The notes under the pieces: generated by a model
Seen by the model: only the letters and a program-made list of their open reading frames with translations
The model's database searches: none
What the model was told of the DNA's origin: nothing
Position numbers and translations under genes: made by a program
Origin: Chrysomallon squamiferum
Lineage: Eukaryota > Mollusca > Gastropoda > Neomphalida > Peltospiridae
DNA: 64,000 nt
Assembly (NCBI GenBank): GCA_012295275.1
Contig: CM022679.1
Location: forward strand, 20,398,342-20,462,341
Direction of reading: 5' to 3'
Shown here: positions 52,147 through 64,000 of the stretch, in pieces
How the letters are laid out: each line of letters begins with the position of its first letter
Position numbering within the stretch: position 1 is the stretch's first letter

Positions 52147-52724
52147 TACAGTAGTGAATTTAAAATGTAAATCAAGAAATATAAAATCCACCATTGAAAA
52201 ATTAACCTTTTTTTTTTCCTTTGTTTATTTTATGTTTTTATTTAGTTATTTTGCAGCTGTTTAGATAACACTTGAAAACTAACCAATTGCATAACTTAGA
52301 TATAGATTTTTCGTTTTGTTTTTAATCATATATATATCTTTAAACTAAAAGGCTTAGCTGCTTGCATATGGATGTTTTTAATGTTATCTCATGATGTTTT
52401 ATTATACAAGTTATATTAATAGGCAAAGTCTGATAGTCTGTGCTATTCAGCAAGTATGTTATAACAGGCACCTGTAAAGTTGCTATTTTAAAGTATGTGA
52501 TGGTTGTAATATCATTTAATATGACTTGTGTAATTATTTATACAATGTTAATTTGTTATCATGATTCTGAGCTAGAACATTTTAATTACATTTTATGCTA
52601 CACGTCAACAAAAAAATAAAATAAAAATAATAATAATAACATCCTTTAAGTTATTAATGTATGCTTCCTATATGTATTTATTTATTTACTTATTTATTTA
52701 TTTATTTATTTAAACTCTGTCCAG

Positions 52725-53115
52725 AAGGAAGAAAAAATGTGTTCGCTATAAAAGAGGAGAAGATGCTACGGGTAGTACAGATGGGGAAGACATGGATGAT
52801 GATGATGACGATGATGACGACGTATGTAGTGATTCACTGCGGTCGGGAATGGACAGTGATTCCGCGGCCGGCAGTCCACTACCCACATCTCATGGCGAGA
52901 GTTTTCATATCAACTCGGACAATTGCCAAGAATCACGACTCCACTCCTCCCCATTTCTCACCCACCAGAAGGATGAACTGTCACACAACATGGACAAAAT
53001 CCTCGACTTTCACGAGGGCAGCAAACTGTTCATGGAGCTGCCGCGGCACATGTCATCCAAGCCAACAGTGCCTAATAATTGTTCTCAATCCAATGTTCAG
53101 CAGATCTCTATATAG
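52725..53115 (+). CDS. TCF7L2-like: TCF last coding exon: end of C-clamp, acidic run and C-terminal tail
   Basis: The exon begins after ctctgtccag in phase 2 and ends at TAG 53113-53115, encoding about 129 residues. It opens with (R)RKKKCVRYKRGEDATGST, which supplies the fourth cysteine of the C-clamp (codon 52738) and its basic stretch. A run of nine Asp follows at 52795-52821 inside a GAT/GAC repeat, then a Ser-rich tail (VCSDSLRSGMDSDSAAGSPL ... NVQQISI). Vertebrate TCF7L2 has KKCVRYIQGEGSC at the same point and continues with a longer tail carrying two PLSLxxK CtBP-binding motifs. No such motif is visible here, so this isoform probably lacks direct CtBP recruitment. The tail beyond the C-clamp is unlike vertebrate tails. 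Confidence 0.96.
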
Positions 53116-53512
53116 GCTGGGAAAGCTAATCACAGCAGTATGTGATTGTGTTAGCATAATAATTATTATTAATAAGTGTCATAGAGTAACAGTGAGTATG
53201 ATGATTTATTATAAATGTGTTGATTTACATACAATTTTTCACTGGTGGAGAGTGAAATGGCTGTTTTGTGCTTGTGGCAGATACTTGGTGGTTGTTTGTG
53301 GTCATTTCTCTGACACTGAGGATTCTGGATTTTTGCAGAAGGAAAAAGAAAAAAGGAACCAAAGATTTTGTTAAAGAGTTGAAAACTGAAAATGTTTGAT
53401 TGTTATGAGAGTGGTGGATATTTTTGTATATGATTGAGAAAGAAGAAAGCTTCTTTCCAATGTTCATTTCTTTCTGGTGGACCTATATAAATATATCTGT
53501 ATATATAAATAT

Positions 53513-53541
53513 AATAAAAACTAAAAGTATATATAAATAAA
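53513..53541 (+). terminator. Proximal poly-A signals
   Basis: Two AATAAA hexamers (53513-53518, 53536-53541) lie about 400 bases after the stop codon. AT-rich background makes chance copies likely, so use is uncertain. Confidence 0.35.
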
Positions 53542-56500
53542 ATATATATGTGAGGAACCAAGTGATGGATTTCTATAAACACACAGTTGTTATAAAAAAA
53601 ACTTTTTTTTGCAACTTTGAAGTCTTTGAGTAAAATTTGTTTTATTAGAAAGAGAAATTTAAAAAGAAACAGTTGTTTGTATACCAGTATTTTTATTCAA
53701 GTGCTGCAAGATGCCAACTGTGCCAGAATATATGATATGGCGACACATAATAACACAAATCTCAAAAAATTAAAAAATATATTGACCATGATAGTGCCTG
53801 CAGTACTACGTAATACAGAATCAAGGTGTCACTGTTAATTGTGATGTTACTAAAGATTATTACTTTGATTATTATTATTATTATTGTTGTTGAAGAAATG
53901 TTTAAAAATCAAACAGCTGAACATGTCTATTGCTGAAGATGGGCAAGGAGATTTTATTTTTAAATGCTTATAGCTTGACTTTTAGTTTAGAAATCGAAAC
54001 ACAAAATAACATTAATATATCATTTTCAACAAATCTATTTGTTAAAAGCATTGTTTTAATCAATTGCATTTCTATGGTTTCATAATAAATGTATTTCATT
54101 TGTAAAATCATTTTTTTAATTTAACTGGTACGTAAATCATAAATAATTCAACATTATGTACAAATTAATGAAACCGTACCTTAATAATGTTGATTTAATC
54201 ATTACTTGTTGATTTCACATTGCCATTTAATAACAAACAATTTGTAACTGGTATTATATTAAAAATTATTATTAATGAATAAATGAACATATAAAGTGAT
54301 ATGTTAGCAAAGAAGTCATTATCAGTACTGTTTTAATTATCATTTATGTTGATTTTTTTAATGCCAATGATTAAAATTTAATAGTAATAGTAATTGTAAT
54401 ACCTATATAATTTAATACATATATCTTTGTATTAACATTTGCATAAAAAAGCCCTTGCCCATTACTTTGTTTTATATATAAATTCTAGACGGATGTTCCT
54501 TATAGGAACATCAAAAAAAAAAATCCCAAAACTGGAGTGTACTGAGCATGTTATTCAATTTAACCATATTGTCAAAGGTGCTTATGTGATAAACTATCGA
54601 AAAAATGTAAATAATTATTAAAAACAACAAGAAATTGAAATTTTCACATAGAAATATCATTCCAAATTGGTTGAAACAACACCAGTATGATTGGAAGTAT
54701 AATTTAAGAGAAGTTTTAAGATATAATATTATTTTAACAGTTGAACTAAGATTCTAAAATATTAAAGCATATTAACATTTCAGCCAAGTTTTAAAATGTT
54801 CTAGCATATTAATATTTCTGTAAGTTCCTCAAAGTAAAATATATATTTTTTTTAATTTTTACATTTCATGTTCAGTCTTTGCTTGGTATATTTTATTCCA
54901 AATTTTCATCCTTTTTTTCAAAAATATTTTGTTTTTCTTTTTGTGTTGCTAAAAATATATGTTTAATAAAAGACGCTTTTATGTAATTGGAAAACCCTTC
55001 ATACTTGAATTAATCATTTTAAATACTTTCTATAAATCACAAATTATGATTAAATCAAATTTTTGATGGATTTTGTAACAGACACATTTACTGCTAAATG
55101 TATATTTAAATTGTTAAAATAACTGCCATATTACCTACTCTTATTATTATGTTTATCTTCATCTTTTTAAATAAGATTAGGATTCTTTTAGGAATGTTTT
55201 GCAGTTCTTCATCTTTGTAAAATGCAATTGCTATGCAGGACTATTTAGGAAATGAAACTGTGTTGCATAAATGAGTAATTTTTGCCCAAAATAATTTTCT
55301 AAAACCCCGAAAATTGAAATATTTAAATTTTTGAAACATTCTTTCTAAAATGGTCAGTTATAGACATTTGTTTTTCTTTCTTTTTTTTTATTATTATTTT
55401 TAATACATGTCTAAACAGTAGTAAATGTATCTGTCACATCTGAACCTGCAGGGGTTCTATGGTTTTAAACAAAATAAGAAAAACAATAAAATGGTAACCA
55501 TTTGTTTTATTAAATATAAATGATAAATATAATCAACCAAGTATTGCTGAATTAATTACATATTGCTTTATTATTTGTATTTAAACAAAATTATCAAATG
55601 TGTTGCAAATCTGCATCAATGTGTATGATGTGGTGCCAGCAACATTATTGTCAATATTGTGCGTTCATATTACTCCCATCAGTAAGTGTAACATTATGGA
55701 TTTCATTATTATCATTCATACATTGTTTACTTGTGTTCTTTTTTCAAATCAGCATGTTATAAAGAAAAGTAAGAGCCTTTGTTTACAAGCCACTTATTAT
55801 TATTATTTATTTATTTTATTATTAAAGTTTTTGGGTACCATTAAAACATTCATTTTTGATAATTTATTCATATAGATGTAAAATAGAACTATTATTAACT
55901 TTTCAATACAGTGGTTTATGTAGTTCTCAGATATTAGTTGTTTTGCCAAGTGGTTTTAAAAACAGGTATAGTCAGTTAAATAAATGGCATATTCTTTTAA
56001 TTTTAGATTTTTATGAAAAAAGATTAAAAAAATATTACATAGAGAGAATAAACGATTGGAATATCTCTAACACAGATCTCAACTGTATATGAAAAGTATG
56101 TATTATTCGATTTTACACATGCACACACACACACACACATGTACACAATAACTTTCATTTACATTTCTCATTCAAAATTTTAACTTGGAGCAAACATCTT
56201 TTAAAAAATATTTCAATGCCAGTTTAACATTGTATATTTCTATTACAATTTATTTAAAAAAAAAAAAAATGTAATAGTAATAATAAAATTTAAAAACAGA
56301 AAAAAAAAAAGAAGTAATCTTAAACCAATTTAAACAAAAATTAATATAAAAGTTATAAAGCAATTTTTCCTGTACTAGATGGTGTATATTTTAGTTTTCA
56401 ACTGTATGACATGCATTTAAAAATCAGAAGAAAAATATATATTACACTGACAATCATAAATAAGTATAGTAGTTTAGCATATTAGTCAAATATATATGAA

Positions 56501-58908
56501 AGTTGTTTTTTTTCCAGTATGACAAAAGATTTTTCAAAACCTTTTTGACAATATGTAGCATTTTAATTTTTAATCTTTTTAGAAAACCATACAGTTCATC
56601 ATCAGCTTAAGAACTTTTAATTTAATTATTGACATTTTTTAAAAATTTATGATTTAAGCTTTGGATTTTGTTGTCATCAATCAAATGTCATTTAATTATG
56701 GCAAGAAGAAGAAGAAAAAAAATACCACAGTCAGTGTTCCATCATTGTTACTAACCATTTGTAAATAGTGCAGATCTAATACCAGTTTTTAATTTATAAA
56801 TTAAAATAGACATTCATTTTCATTTTCTGACATCAGGATTAAGTTGACTGATAGGGTGAATGGCAGACATAAATATTACTAAAATGGCTTCACAGAATAC
56901 AATCAGCTCTAAAGATTTTTAAAAATTTCATTCTAAGATATTTTCTTTACAATGAAGTTTTTGTTTGTTTCATTTTACTATAAGCCATCAAGATCAGGTT
57001 AATTATTTAATTTCTCTCTGATCTCTTTTAGTCTCAGAAAATTTTAATTTAGTTTATTTTAACAATAATTTTGTAGAAACCGCCAGCACACAAATTTATT
57101 ATTTTTATTTTTTATTTAAATACTAGGGGTCACCAGTATATAAAACCTTTTGAATGAATATTTAAAAGGACAGTATATATTTATTTAAGAAAAAAATGTT
57201 TTAAATGACATAAGATATGCATGTTTTTAAATGTATTTATTTAGAAGTAATACATTTTAACATATTTAAAATAAAAATTTTAAAGGATATGTTTTAAATA
57301 AAGATAAAATTTTAGAAAAAAGATGAACATTCATTTTTAAGTTTCAATAGAAAATTGGTTTAAAAATAAAAAAAAACGAAAAATATATATGGTTTTATGA
57401 AGATGTATGGTTTTTAAAAGAAATTAGGTGAACATATTGAACTTCACTTCATTGATACAATTGTACTGAAAGATTTATTTTTGAGAAAAAAAAAAAATGA
57501 TGAATAAACTTCCCCTTTGTCGGATACATCAAAGAAAATGTGTTGCTCATTTAAACAAACATTTATACAGTTTTCAGACAGCTGTGTTAAGTCTGGGTTT
57601 TCATACAGATTTTCTCTTTGGTTTTCAAATTTATTTTTGTATTTTCTACTTAATTCACAAGTGAGAAAGGACAATGGTCAGTTTGTCTGAGGTTGTTGAA
57701 GATTTTCTTCCCTCACATTCTTACTTCAACAGATGTAAACATGTAAACAAATGTTGTGTGTCTAAGTGTTTACAACTGTAAATCACACATTTCAAGTATC
57801 AAAAATGTGCTTTACACAAGTAAATTAGTAGTTTAAACAAGTAAATAAATGGGTAAAAGTAATGATTCCTGATTTCTTTTTTTCAAAAGTTTTAAAATGG
57901 CAAAGTTTATATTTTATATTTTATGTTCTCAATAAGTTATATCTGTATCCAAAAATTCTTTCAGTTTTTATCTTTAGCCAGTTTTTCTTTCTTTTCTTTT
58001 TTTTCATTTTAGCATCATTTTCATACAAATTTTTATTGTAATGGGTTATGGTTTCAGATTTTTCTGTTCTGTTTGGGGTTTTCTTTTTAAAATCAGTTTT
58101 TGTTAAAAATGGTTAAAAAAAAAAATTAAACACATTTTAAATATAAATAAATGTAAATTGAATCAGAGATTAAGTTTTTGACAGTTGAAGATTTAGTTGA
58201 TAACTGTTCATAAGTTTTAACATAATTGTTTTCTTTCAGACTCGTTTCACAAACAAATTTGTTTACTTTTATCTTGTAAATACATTTATGTTTTCTTTTT
58301 ATATATACACATATATCAGGTACGGCTACATTGTTTATTAATTCTGATGGTTTCTTTCTTTTTACTTTTCTTTTTATTTTTTAATATGTTCTTGCTTGTT
58401 TTAAGAACTGACTCTTTTGAGTTTAAAAGACTTGTCTGAATTTTTAAATTGGTGTTGAACATTTTATTTTGTATTTTAAGTCCAGTTGAAAAATTTTACA
58501 TTTCAGAAAGAACTAAATACTACTTCTTTCCTTTCATCCCTTTTTTTTTGTTTTGTTTTCATGGTGCTTTTAGAAAATATTAAATGAGGGGGGAAAAAGC
58601 TTCATGTATGTCAAAACAAAAGTTCCTGTTGAAACGAGGCATTAATACTAAAAAAAATCAGGAACCATTTATCTTAAAATAATTATTTTTTAAACTTTTT
58701 GGTATTTTAATTTAATTACAGAGCTGTAGTTAAATTGGTCACAATTGTTAAACAATTTTTGAGGAATGTTTAACAAAAAAGTAAAAGCCAATTTAAAATA
58801 TTAATATTTGTGTTACTGGAAAAAAGAAAAATTGTTTGTCTTCCAAAGCTAAGTAACAATATTAACCTTAGCTGTTTATTATTATTACGATTATGATTAT
58901 TATGATGA

Positions 58909-58910
58909 TG

Positions 58911-58962
<52 letters not shown>
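58909..58962. repeat. (ATT)n microsatellite
   Basis: A clean ATT array near the end of the proposed 3' untranslated region, about 240 bases before the CpG boundary. Confidence 0.95.
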
Positions 58963-58964
<2 letters not shown>

Positions 58965-59202
58965 TATAATCCATGCTGTTCTGGTGAAGCAGGTTATGTC
59001 CCGTGTTCAGTTTTTCAGTCAGGAAAACATTTGCATAACATTAAAAACAAACGCACCTCAGAGAAATTTCTTTTGAACTACTTATTTCAATGTTTTATTT
59101 TTTATTTTAAGTTTATAAACATTGGCTCGATTTCCATGCAGTTTCATCTCATTATCATTATTCTATTACTGATCTTGTATTTACGTTAAACGTCATTTCT
59201 GT

Positions 59203-59208
59203 AATAAA
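59203..59208 (+). terminator. Probable distal poly-A signal of TCF
   Basis: AATAAA is followed about 25 bases later by a GT/T-rich element (tttgttattttttttaatc). It coincides with the change from CpG-poor to CpG-containing DNA, which suggests the end of the transcribed, methylated unit. Confidence 0.5.
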
Positions 59209-61607
59209 CGTACAGTTGAAACTTGTCTCCGAAGTTTGTTATTTTTTTTAATCTTCTACAAATTCACTTACAAATTTTAGTTTAGGTCGTGGATTCCCAA
59301 CCCTTTTTTAGAATTTCGGAATCCATAAAATATTATAAACCAATAAATATGACATGCGTTCATACCGAAATCTTAATTATTTTTGTGGATTTTATTTAAC
59401 TTCTTGAAAAAAATTCGCAAAAACCTTGAGATTGGTTTAACCCAAGATACCAATCGGTAATTTTAGCCATATTAATCAAACTAACAGTCCATAAAATATA
59501 ATAAAATAATATTTATATTGTAGCATATTTGGACAGCTGGTAAACATTAAGATTATTATTATTATTATGTTTTATGTATTTATTTATTGTTTTAGTTGTT
59601 AAAAATTATATTAATAATACTAATAATAGGCACAATAAAATAACCTAAGATTTTCTAAACTTGTCGACTATAACGAAATAATTCTTAACTTGGAACGAAA
59701 AAAATTTCTTCAAAAGCTTTCTGCAAAAACAACATCGGAATGAGGGCGCATAATGAAATAATAAGTAAAGATAAGCTTAATTCCTTTGGTTAAGCTGTAA
59801 CTGATTACGTACGTTTAACATTTCATTAGATTTATTATTACCTTGTATTAAGCTCTGTTTATTGTAACAACATTATTTAGCTACGAAAGCGTTTATCCAT
59901 TGCTTTTCGTTCCTGTTAAATCTATATACATTGAAATTATTTTATATTTAAATTAATGGCAACTCGATAAAATCGCTTGATTTATTTTGACATTTTACGT
60001 CGCAGAACGCATTTGTACTACAACCAGGATAAATTTAAGCGTTTATAAAAAAAAAGAATGGTGAAAAAAGACATACAAAAAATCTTTGAAAGTGTATTAA
60101 TTTACAGCTCAAATTCTAGGTCGATCCTCTCAACAATATGCTGTAGATAGTATTAAATTTAAGACAGAGATTAAAAATTAATTATTTGTGAGAAAGCCGC
60201 AGTTGTTAAATTATCTAAGAACGTAACCGTAGATTCATAATATTAATACGTTGTGTCGTGAAGTATAAACTCGTTGTTAACTTTTGACTGGTCACTATCA
60301 CACAGTAAAGTTCCGAAAAGCAGATAGGTGATAATTATGTCCCGCTATGTAGAATAAATTTCAGGAATACATATCCAACTTTTCAACATCCAGAGTTTTA
60401 ACCATTACAAAAGTGACGAGGTATTGGCAATGCCCAACATGTAAATAAATATTAAACACAGAAATTTATGATGTTGCAAAAATCCTTTGATGGTGCCCAC
60501 TGCGGCATAAAGATGAAAAGAAATCTTAAAGAAGTTCCTGTCTGTTCCCAATAATGTTGATAAATTTCGCTTTGATGTCGCCCGCTTCAAACGTTTAATT
60601 TACAGCTTGCCAAATACCGCCCGCTGAAATAAGTCTAGAAATCCACAATAAATATTTAAATTACCTCATGTGAAATTCGTAGCTATCCGAATCTACAGAT
60701 TCCACTTAACAAAATTTTAACGTCTTCTGCAGTTTCACCGATTTAATTTATCACGTCCACTTTCTATTTTTTTTTGGTTGAATATATCTGTGATTTTCGT
60801 AGGTTCTTATGTTGTTTAATATTTAATTTTAACTGTTTGCTTAATTTTTAATTTTTTAAAACCCATTTCATTTTCTTTGTGTCCGTTAATTTTGTTTGTA
60901 ATATTCGTATGTCTTTTAATACTTTATGCAAATTATTTAATTAATATTGATTTTCATTGATTTTTATAAACATTATACAAAATTTTTAAAATAAATAAAT
61001 AAATAAATAATAAAAAATAAGGTCAACAAATTTACATATAAAGGTTTTAAATTAATAAAGTAGCAGTAGTAGTAATAAATAATGATAATAAATTTGTTTT
61101 GTGTGTAAATGTTTATTTATGTAACAGGCAGCTTGAAAATATAATATACTGATATGAAGAGAAATGCTAAGAGAGAGACATTAAGGAAATACAGTTTCTA
61201 TTTTATTTATTTATTTTAAACTGATTCCAGAGAAAGGCTGAAAAGTAGTTAAATTACTCATCTTGATGAAAAGAGATTTGAATATGTGCGTTTGTCGTTA
61301 CAAGGTATCATCAAACATTAGTATTTTTTCTCTTTGATGAATTTTTGTATCAGTCCCCGGTCATCTTTCTTTGTAGGCGTTGAATTCAATCAGTTCAACA
61401 AACATATTTAATCGGATACTCAGTGTTTTCTGAAATATTTTATTAGCCATTTCAGTCGTCTGTATATCATAAAGAATCAAGTGCTAGCTTTAAAAATGTA
61501 CTGCCTTCAAGAGGGGGCGCAGAATCCTTTTTTTTTTAATATGACAAACATTTTCTCACCCATTTTAAAACAATAACCGTTTTTTTTTTTGTGACATATT
61601 TAAATGT

Positions 61608-61647
61608 ATTTATTATTATTATTATTATTATTATATTATTTTTTGTT

Positions 61648-61730
<83 letters not shown>

Positions 61731-61745
61731 TTATTATTATTATTT
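61608..61745. repeat. Compound (TTA)n-(TTG)n-(TTA)n microsatellite
   Basis: A TTA block is followed by about 18 TTG/GTT units (61645-61698) and a second TTA block to about 61745. The symmetric arrangement suggests TTG units arose inside an older TTA array by mutation and expansion. The poly-Leu frame that crosses it is a repeat artefact. Confidence 0.95.
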
Positions 61746-62493
61746 ATTTATAAAGCCTGCTTCACATTTTATCTTCGTTTTGGATTGGCGGTCTAAATTA
61801 GTACGGCTTAAAAAAATGCACTGGATTCGCCCCTCATTCAGATGACATTTAATATATTGACATAAATTTTTACAAAAATACTCGGAGGCTTCGGTGTTGC
61901 TATACAGAAAGACTACCATTTGAAACTTGAGTAACGTCGAGCTGTTGAAAGTGACTCTTTTTATCGGGTGGTTTTACATTTTTATGATTTTTGTTTTCTT
62001 CTTAAATTTGATATTGATTGTTATATACCTGATTTTTTTTAAGTAAAGCTGCTGTTATCTATTCGAAAAAATCTGTTAATTAGTAATGAAAATGAAACAT
62101 TAAAAATATCTAATCAGACGAAAACAATAATATATATGTATGTATGTATGTATAATTTTATGTATTTACTACTTATAGAAGAGACAAAAATGACTGTATC
62201 GCAGTATCTTCTCTTTAGCATTTCTATTTATTTGTAATAATGGTAACAGTAGTAGTCACTGCAGTGGAATATAGTTATAGTAGTAGAGGTAGTAGTTTTC
62301 TACAGATACTGTTACCAAAGCAGCAGCTATAGTAATAGTACTAGCGATTTTACACTATCAACGTTAATACTACTATTACTACAACTACTGTATGTACTTC
62401 TACAGTTACTAACTCGGTGGGACGTTGAACGTGCTTTCCTTAAGTTCGCTAATTTATTTGTCAAATTATGATTGTGGATGTTTTAAAATAGTA

Positions 62494-62495
<2 letters not shown>

Positions 62496-62561
<66 letters not shown>
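62496..62561. repeat. (GA)n microsatellite
   Basis: An uninterrupted GA tract of about 66 bases beyond the TCF gene. The Arg-Glu repeat frame through it is not a gene. Confidence 0.97.
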
Positions 62562-62562
<1 letters not shown>

Positions 62563-63413
62563 AATATAAACATTTTAAAAATTAAAAAGTATAAGATGTT
62601 TCTTTCATTTTATTCTTCTTAGTTTATTTTATTACTATTTTTAAAAATTATTTTTAGTTATACTCCTTTTTTCTTTATTTCTTGAATTTTAATTTAACTT
62701 TTTTTTCTCTTTTTTTTCGATTTTCGTGTTGTTTTTTTTTCTTCTTTTTAAATCTATTTCAAAGAAAATTTTATAATTGATTCTGGAATGTTTTTTTTTT
62801 TTTTTTACTAAAACATAAAGTCGATTAGTCTTAATAAAAGGCAAATATTGTTAAGATTAATATAGTTATTAACATCAATTAAGATTAATAGAATTTTAAT
62901 GTAAAATGGATTTTAAAAAAAAAAAAAAAAGAAAAAATATGAAGAAACGAAAAGTAAGAGAAAAAAGAGTTTTTAATTTAAATGATTTGTGACATTTGAA
63001 CAAAAACTGTAATAATATTTATGAAATGAAAGAATGAAAGAATGAAGGCAATTATCAGTTTGTCTAGATCAATTTGGCTTTCTCATCTCTTTTCTTTCTT
63101 CTCTCACTCTAACAACAGTAAAGTTTGGGTATGTTTACCTTCACATGCGCTCTAACTAGCTAACATAGACAGATACTCGTGAAGTCATTCAACCAAACAC
63201 ACCAACTAACAAAAGAAATAATAATAATAACAACAACAACAACAATAATAACAGACGAAGAACGACATTAACAACACAAATAAGAGGAAGAACAAAAATG
63301 ATAAAGACGACGAAGATGATGATTACGAATGATTACTGATGATGAACACGACAGACTGTTGATGATTATACCAAACATTTTATAATCTACGACAAGAAAA
63401 TCTTAACTAACAA

Positions 63414-63643
63414 ATGGAAGAACGTACAGCTCGCGCATCAGCTAGTTTATTGGAAACTGAACATTTTCAGAAACAACCTTTGATAGGGATTTTAATTACG
63501 ATTCTTCTTGTTTATATAGAAGTAGAACTGATTGAATTACGTGCTTCTTTAGATCAAGGAACGGTATTAAAGATACCCGACCATTCAGTGTTAAGATGCA
63601 ATCTTGTAAATTCCATTATGATTACAGGGTTCAACAAAAACCA
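63414..63643 (+). CDS. Possible first coding exon of an unknown gene
   Basis: From ATG 63414 a frame begins MEERTARASASLLETEHFQK and continues through a hydrophobic segment (LIGILITILLVYIEVELI, one possible membrane span) to IMITGFNKNQ, where gtaaag could be a donor at 63644. The codons are mixed and not repeat-driven, unlike almost all other frames in this AT-rich window, and the frame lies in CpG-containing DNA. Upstream 63100-63410 resembles a leader. The product is not recognised. It might instead be a fragment of a mobile element or a chance frame. Downstream it runs into poly-T, so any second exon lies outside the window. Confidence 0.25.
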
Positions 63644-63853
63644 GGTAAAGAGCCATGTCAGTGGATTTTTTAAAATTTATTTATTGATTTTTTTTTTTTT
63701 TTTTTTTAATTTTAATTTTTTTTAATTTTTTTTATATATATGAAGACATCGCGTTTTATATCAAAGGAAACAAGCGCGGACGACATCCCTGAAATTAATA
63801 CAGGATAATTAATAATCTAATCAATGCATTAGGAATAAACTTACAAACTGGCT

Positions 63854-63854
<1 letters not shown>

Positions 63855-63889
<35 letters not shown>
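63855..63889 (+). repeat. Poly-A run of about 35 bases
   Basis: A pure A run follows aaactggctc. It could be the tail of an inserted retroposon or a simple repeat; no target-site duplication was identified. Confidence 0.9.
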
Positions 63890-63893
<4 letters not shown>

Positions 63894-64000
63894 CGACGAG
63901 GTAATTTAATCAAAACTAGTTATTAAACTAAGGTGTAATTTTGCAATAGGTCAAGAGACAACACAAAAGATCAAACGATCTTGATAAAATTTGTCATTTT

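Larger units (their letters stand above)
49525..52724 (+). other. TCF intron before last exon, 3.2 kb
   Basis: Holds two candidate alternative last exons (50263-50359 and 50828-50903, separate entries) in a block of balanced composition from about 50150 to 51140. Outside that block the stretch is AT-rich, with a poly-T run near 50657-50672, a TA run near 51157-51177, an ATT run near 52106-52148 and a TTTA array near 52676-52711. The main last exon begins at 52725. Confidence 0.75.
53116..59230 (+). other. Probable TCF 3' untranslated region, up to about 6.1 kb
   Basis: AT-rich, CpG-poor sequence follows the stop codon without any gene. Early poly-A signals AATAAA occur at 53513-53518 and 53536-53541, giving a possible short UTR of about 430 bases. 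Many other AATAAA copies follow, as expected in AT-rich DNA. The CpG-poor character continues to about 59.2 kb and then ends abruptly next to AATAAA at 59203-59208, which is followed by a T/GT-rich stretch. That fits a long UTR ending there. Frames within it (for example near 55600-56092) lack protein character. Contents include a 21-base perfect hairpin at 54492-54512, a CA tract near 56120-56139 and an ATT array near 58909-58962. Confidence 0.55.
59231..63413. other. Probable intergenic region, CpG-containing
   Basis: No recognisable gene. CpG is frequent, especially 59640-60750, unlike the gene to its left. It contains a compound TTA/TTG/TTA array (61608-61745), a GA tract (62496-62561), degenerate TAG/TAC trinucleotide sequence near 62240-62410 with a 10-base inverted repeat, and AAT/AAC trinucleotides near 63215-63255. 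The last 300 bases have 5'-leader-like composition before the possible exon at 63414. Confidence 0.65.

Noticed and set aside
52661-53374. 237-codon open frame overlapping the last TCF exon
   Set aside because: It runs in a different phase from the C-clamp frame, starts in a TTTA repeat and does not encode RRKKKC; it is a shadow of the real exon.
54606-58282. Pumilio-type words TGTAAATA at 54606, 56760 and 58275
   Set aside because: Three copies in 6 kb of AT-rich DNA are not clearly above chance.
61591-61845. Poly-Leu open frame
   Set aside because: It is the TTA/TTG microsatellite read in one phase.
62425-62622. Arg-Glu repeat open frame
   Set aside because: It is a GA microsatellite read as codons.

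Overview
The window is animal nuclear DNA: strongly AT-rich, full of microsatellites, with short exons separated by kilobase-scale introns. One gene is recognisable, on the + strand: a TCF/LEF transcription factor (TCF7L2-like, the pangolin family), the nuclear effector of Wnt/beta-catenin signalling. The HMG box followed by a complete C-clamp is the form typical of invertebrate TCFs. The repeat style, large introns and CpG-poor gene body suggest a lophotrochozoan, probably a mollusc and plausibly a cephalopod; this is inference only.

Layout. 1-19495 is intron; the beta-catenin-binding N-terminus must lie upstream of the window. Pro-rich central exons lie at 19496-19590, 34362-34473, 39840-39930 and 44278-44490. 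The first half of the HMG box is encoded twice, by exon A (45078-45264) and exon B (46022-46202). The second half is at 47102-47273, the first part of the C-clamp at 49446-49524, and the rest of the C-clamp plus the C-terminal tail at 52725-53115. All exon junctions are GT-AG and their phases join into one open frame. A long AT-rich 3' untranslated region probably runs to about 59.23 kb. There CpG, very rare across most of the gene, abruptly becomes common. From 59.23 kb the sequence looks intergenic, with a possible first exon of another gene near 63.4 kb.

The most striking feature is the HMG duplication. Exons A and B have identical splice phases and encode diverged versions of the same DNA-binding segment. 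Including both gives GTT GCG TAA at the junction, and skipping both gives AGT GGC ATG CAT TAG, so only one-of-two splicing gives a full protein. Further possible isoform switches are a NAGNAG acceptor at the C-clamp exon, two candidate alternative last exons that would cut off the fourth C-clamp cysteine, and a candidate internal first exon at 27.6 kb whose donor is in phase with the next TCF exon and would give a protein without the beta-catenin-binding domain. Together these suggest one TCF gene that diversifies its DNA-binding and co-activator properties by splicing. The introns also hold islands of more complex, CpG-containing sequence that are candidate cis-regulatory elements.
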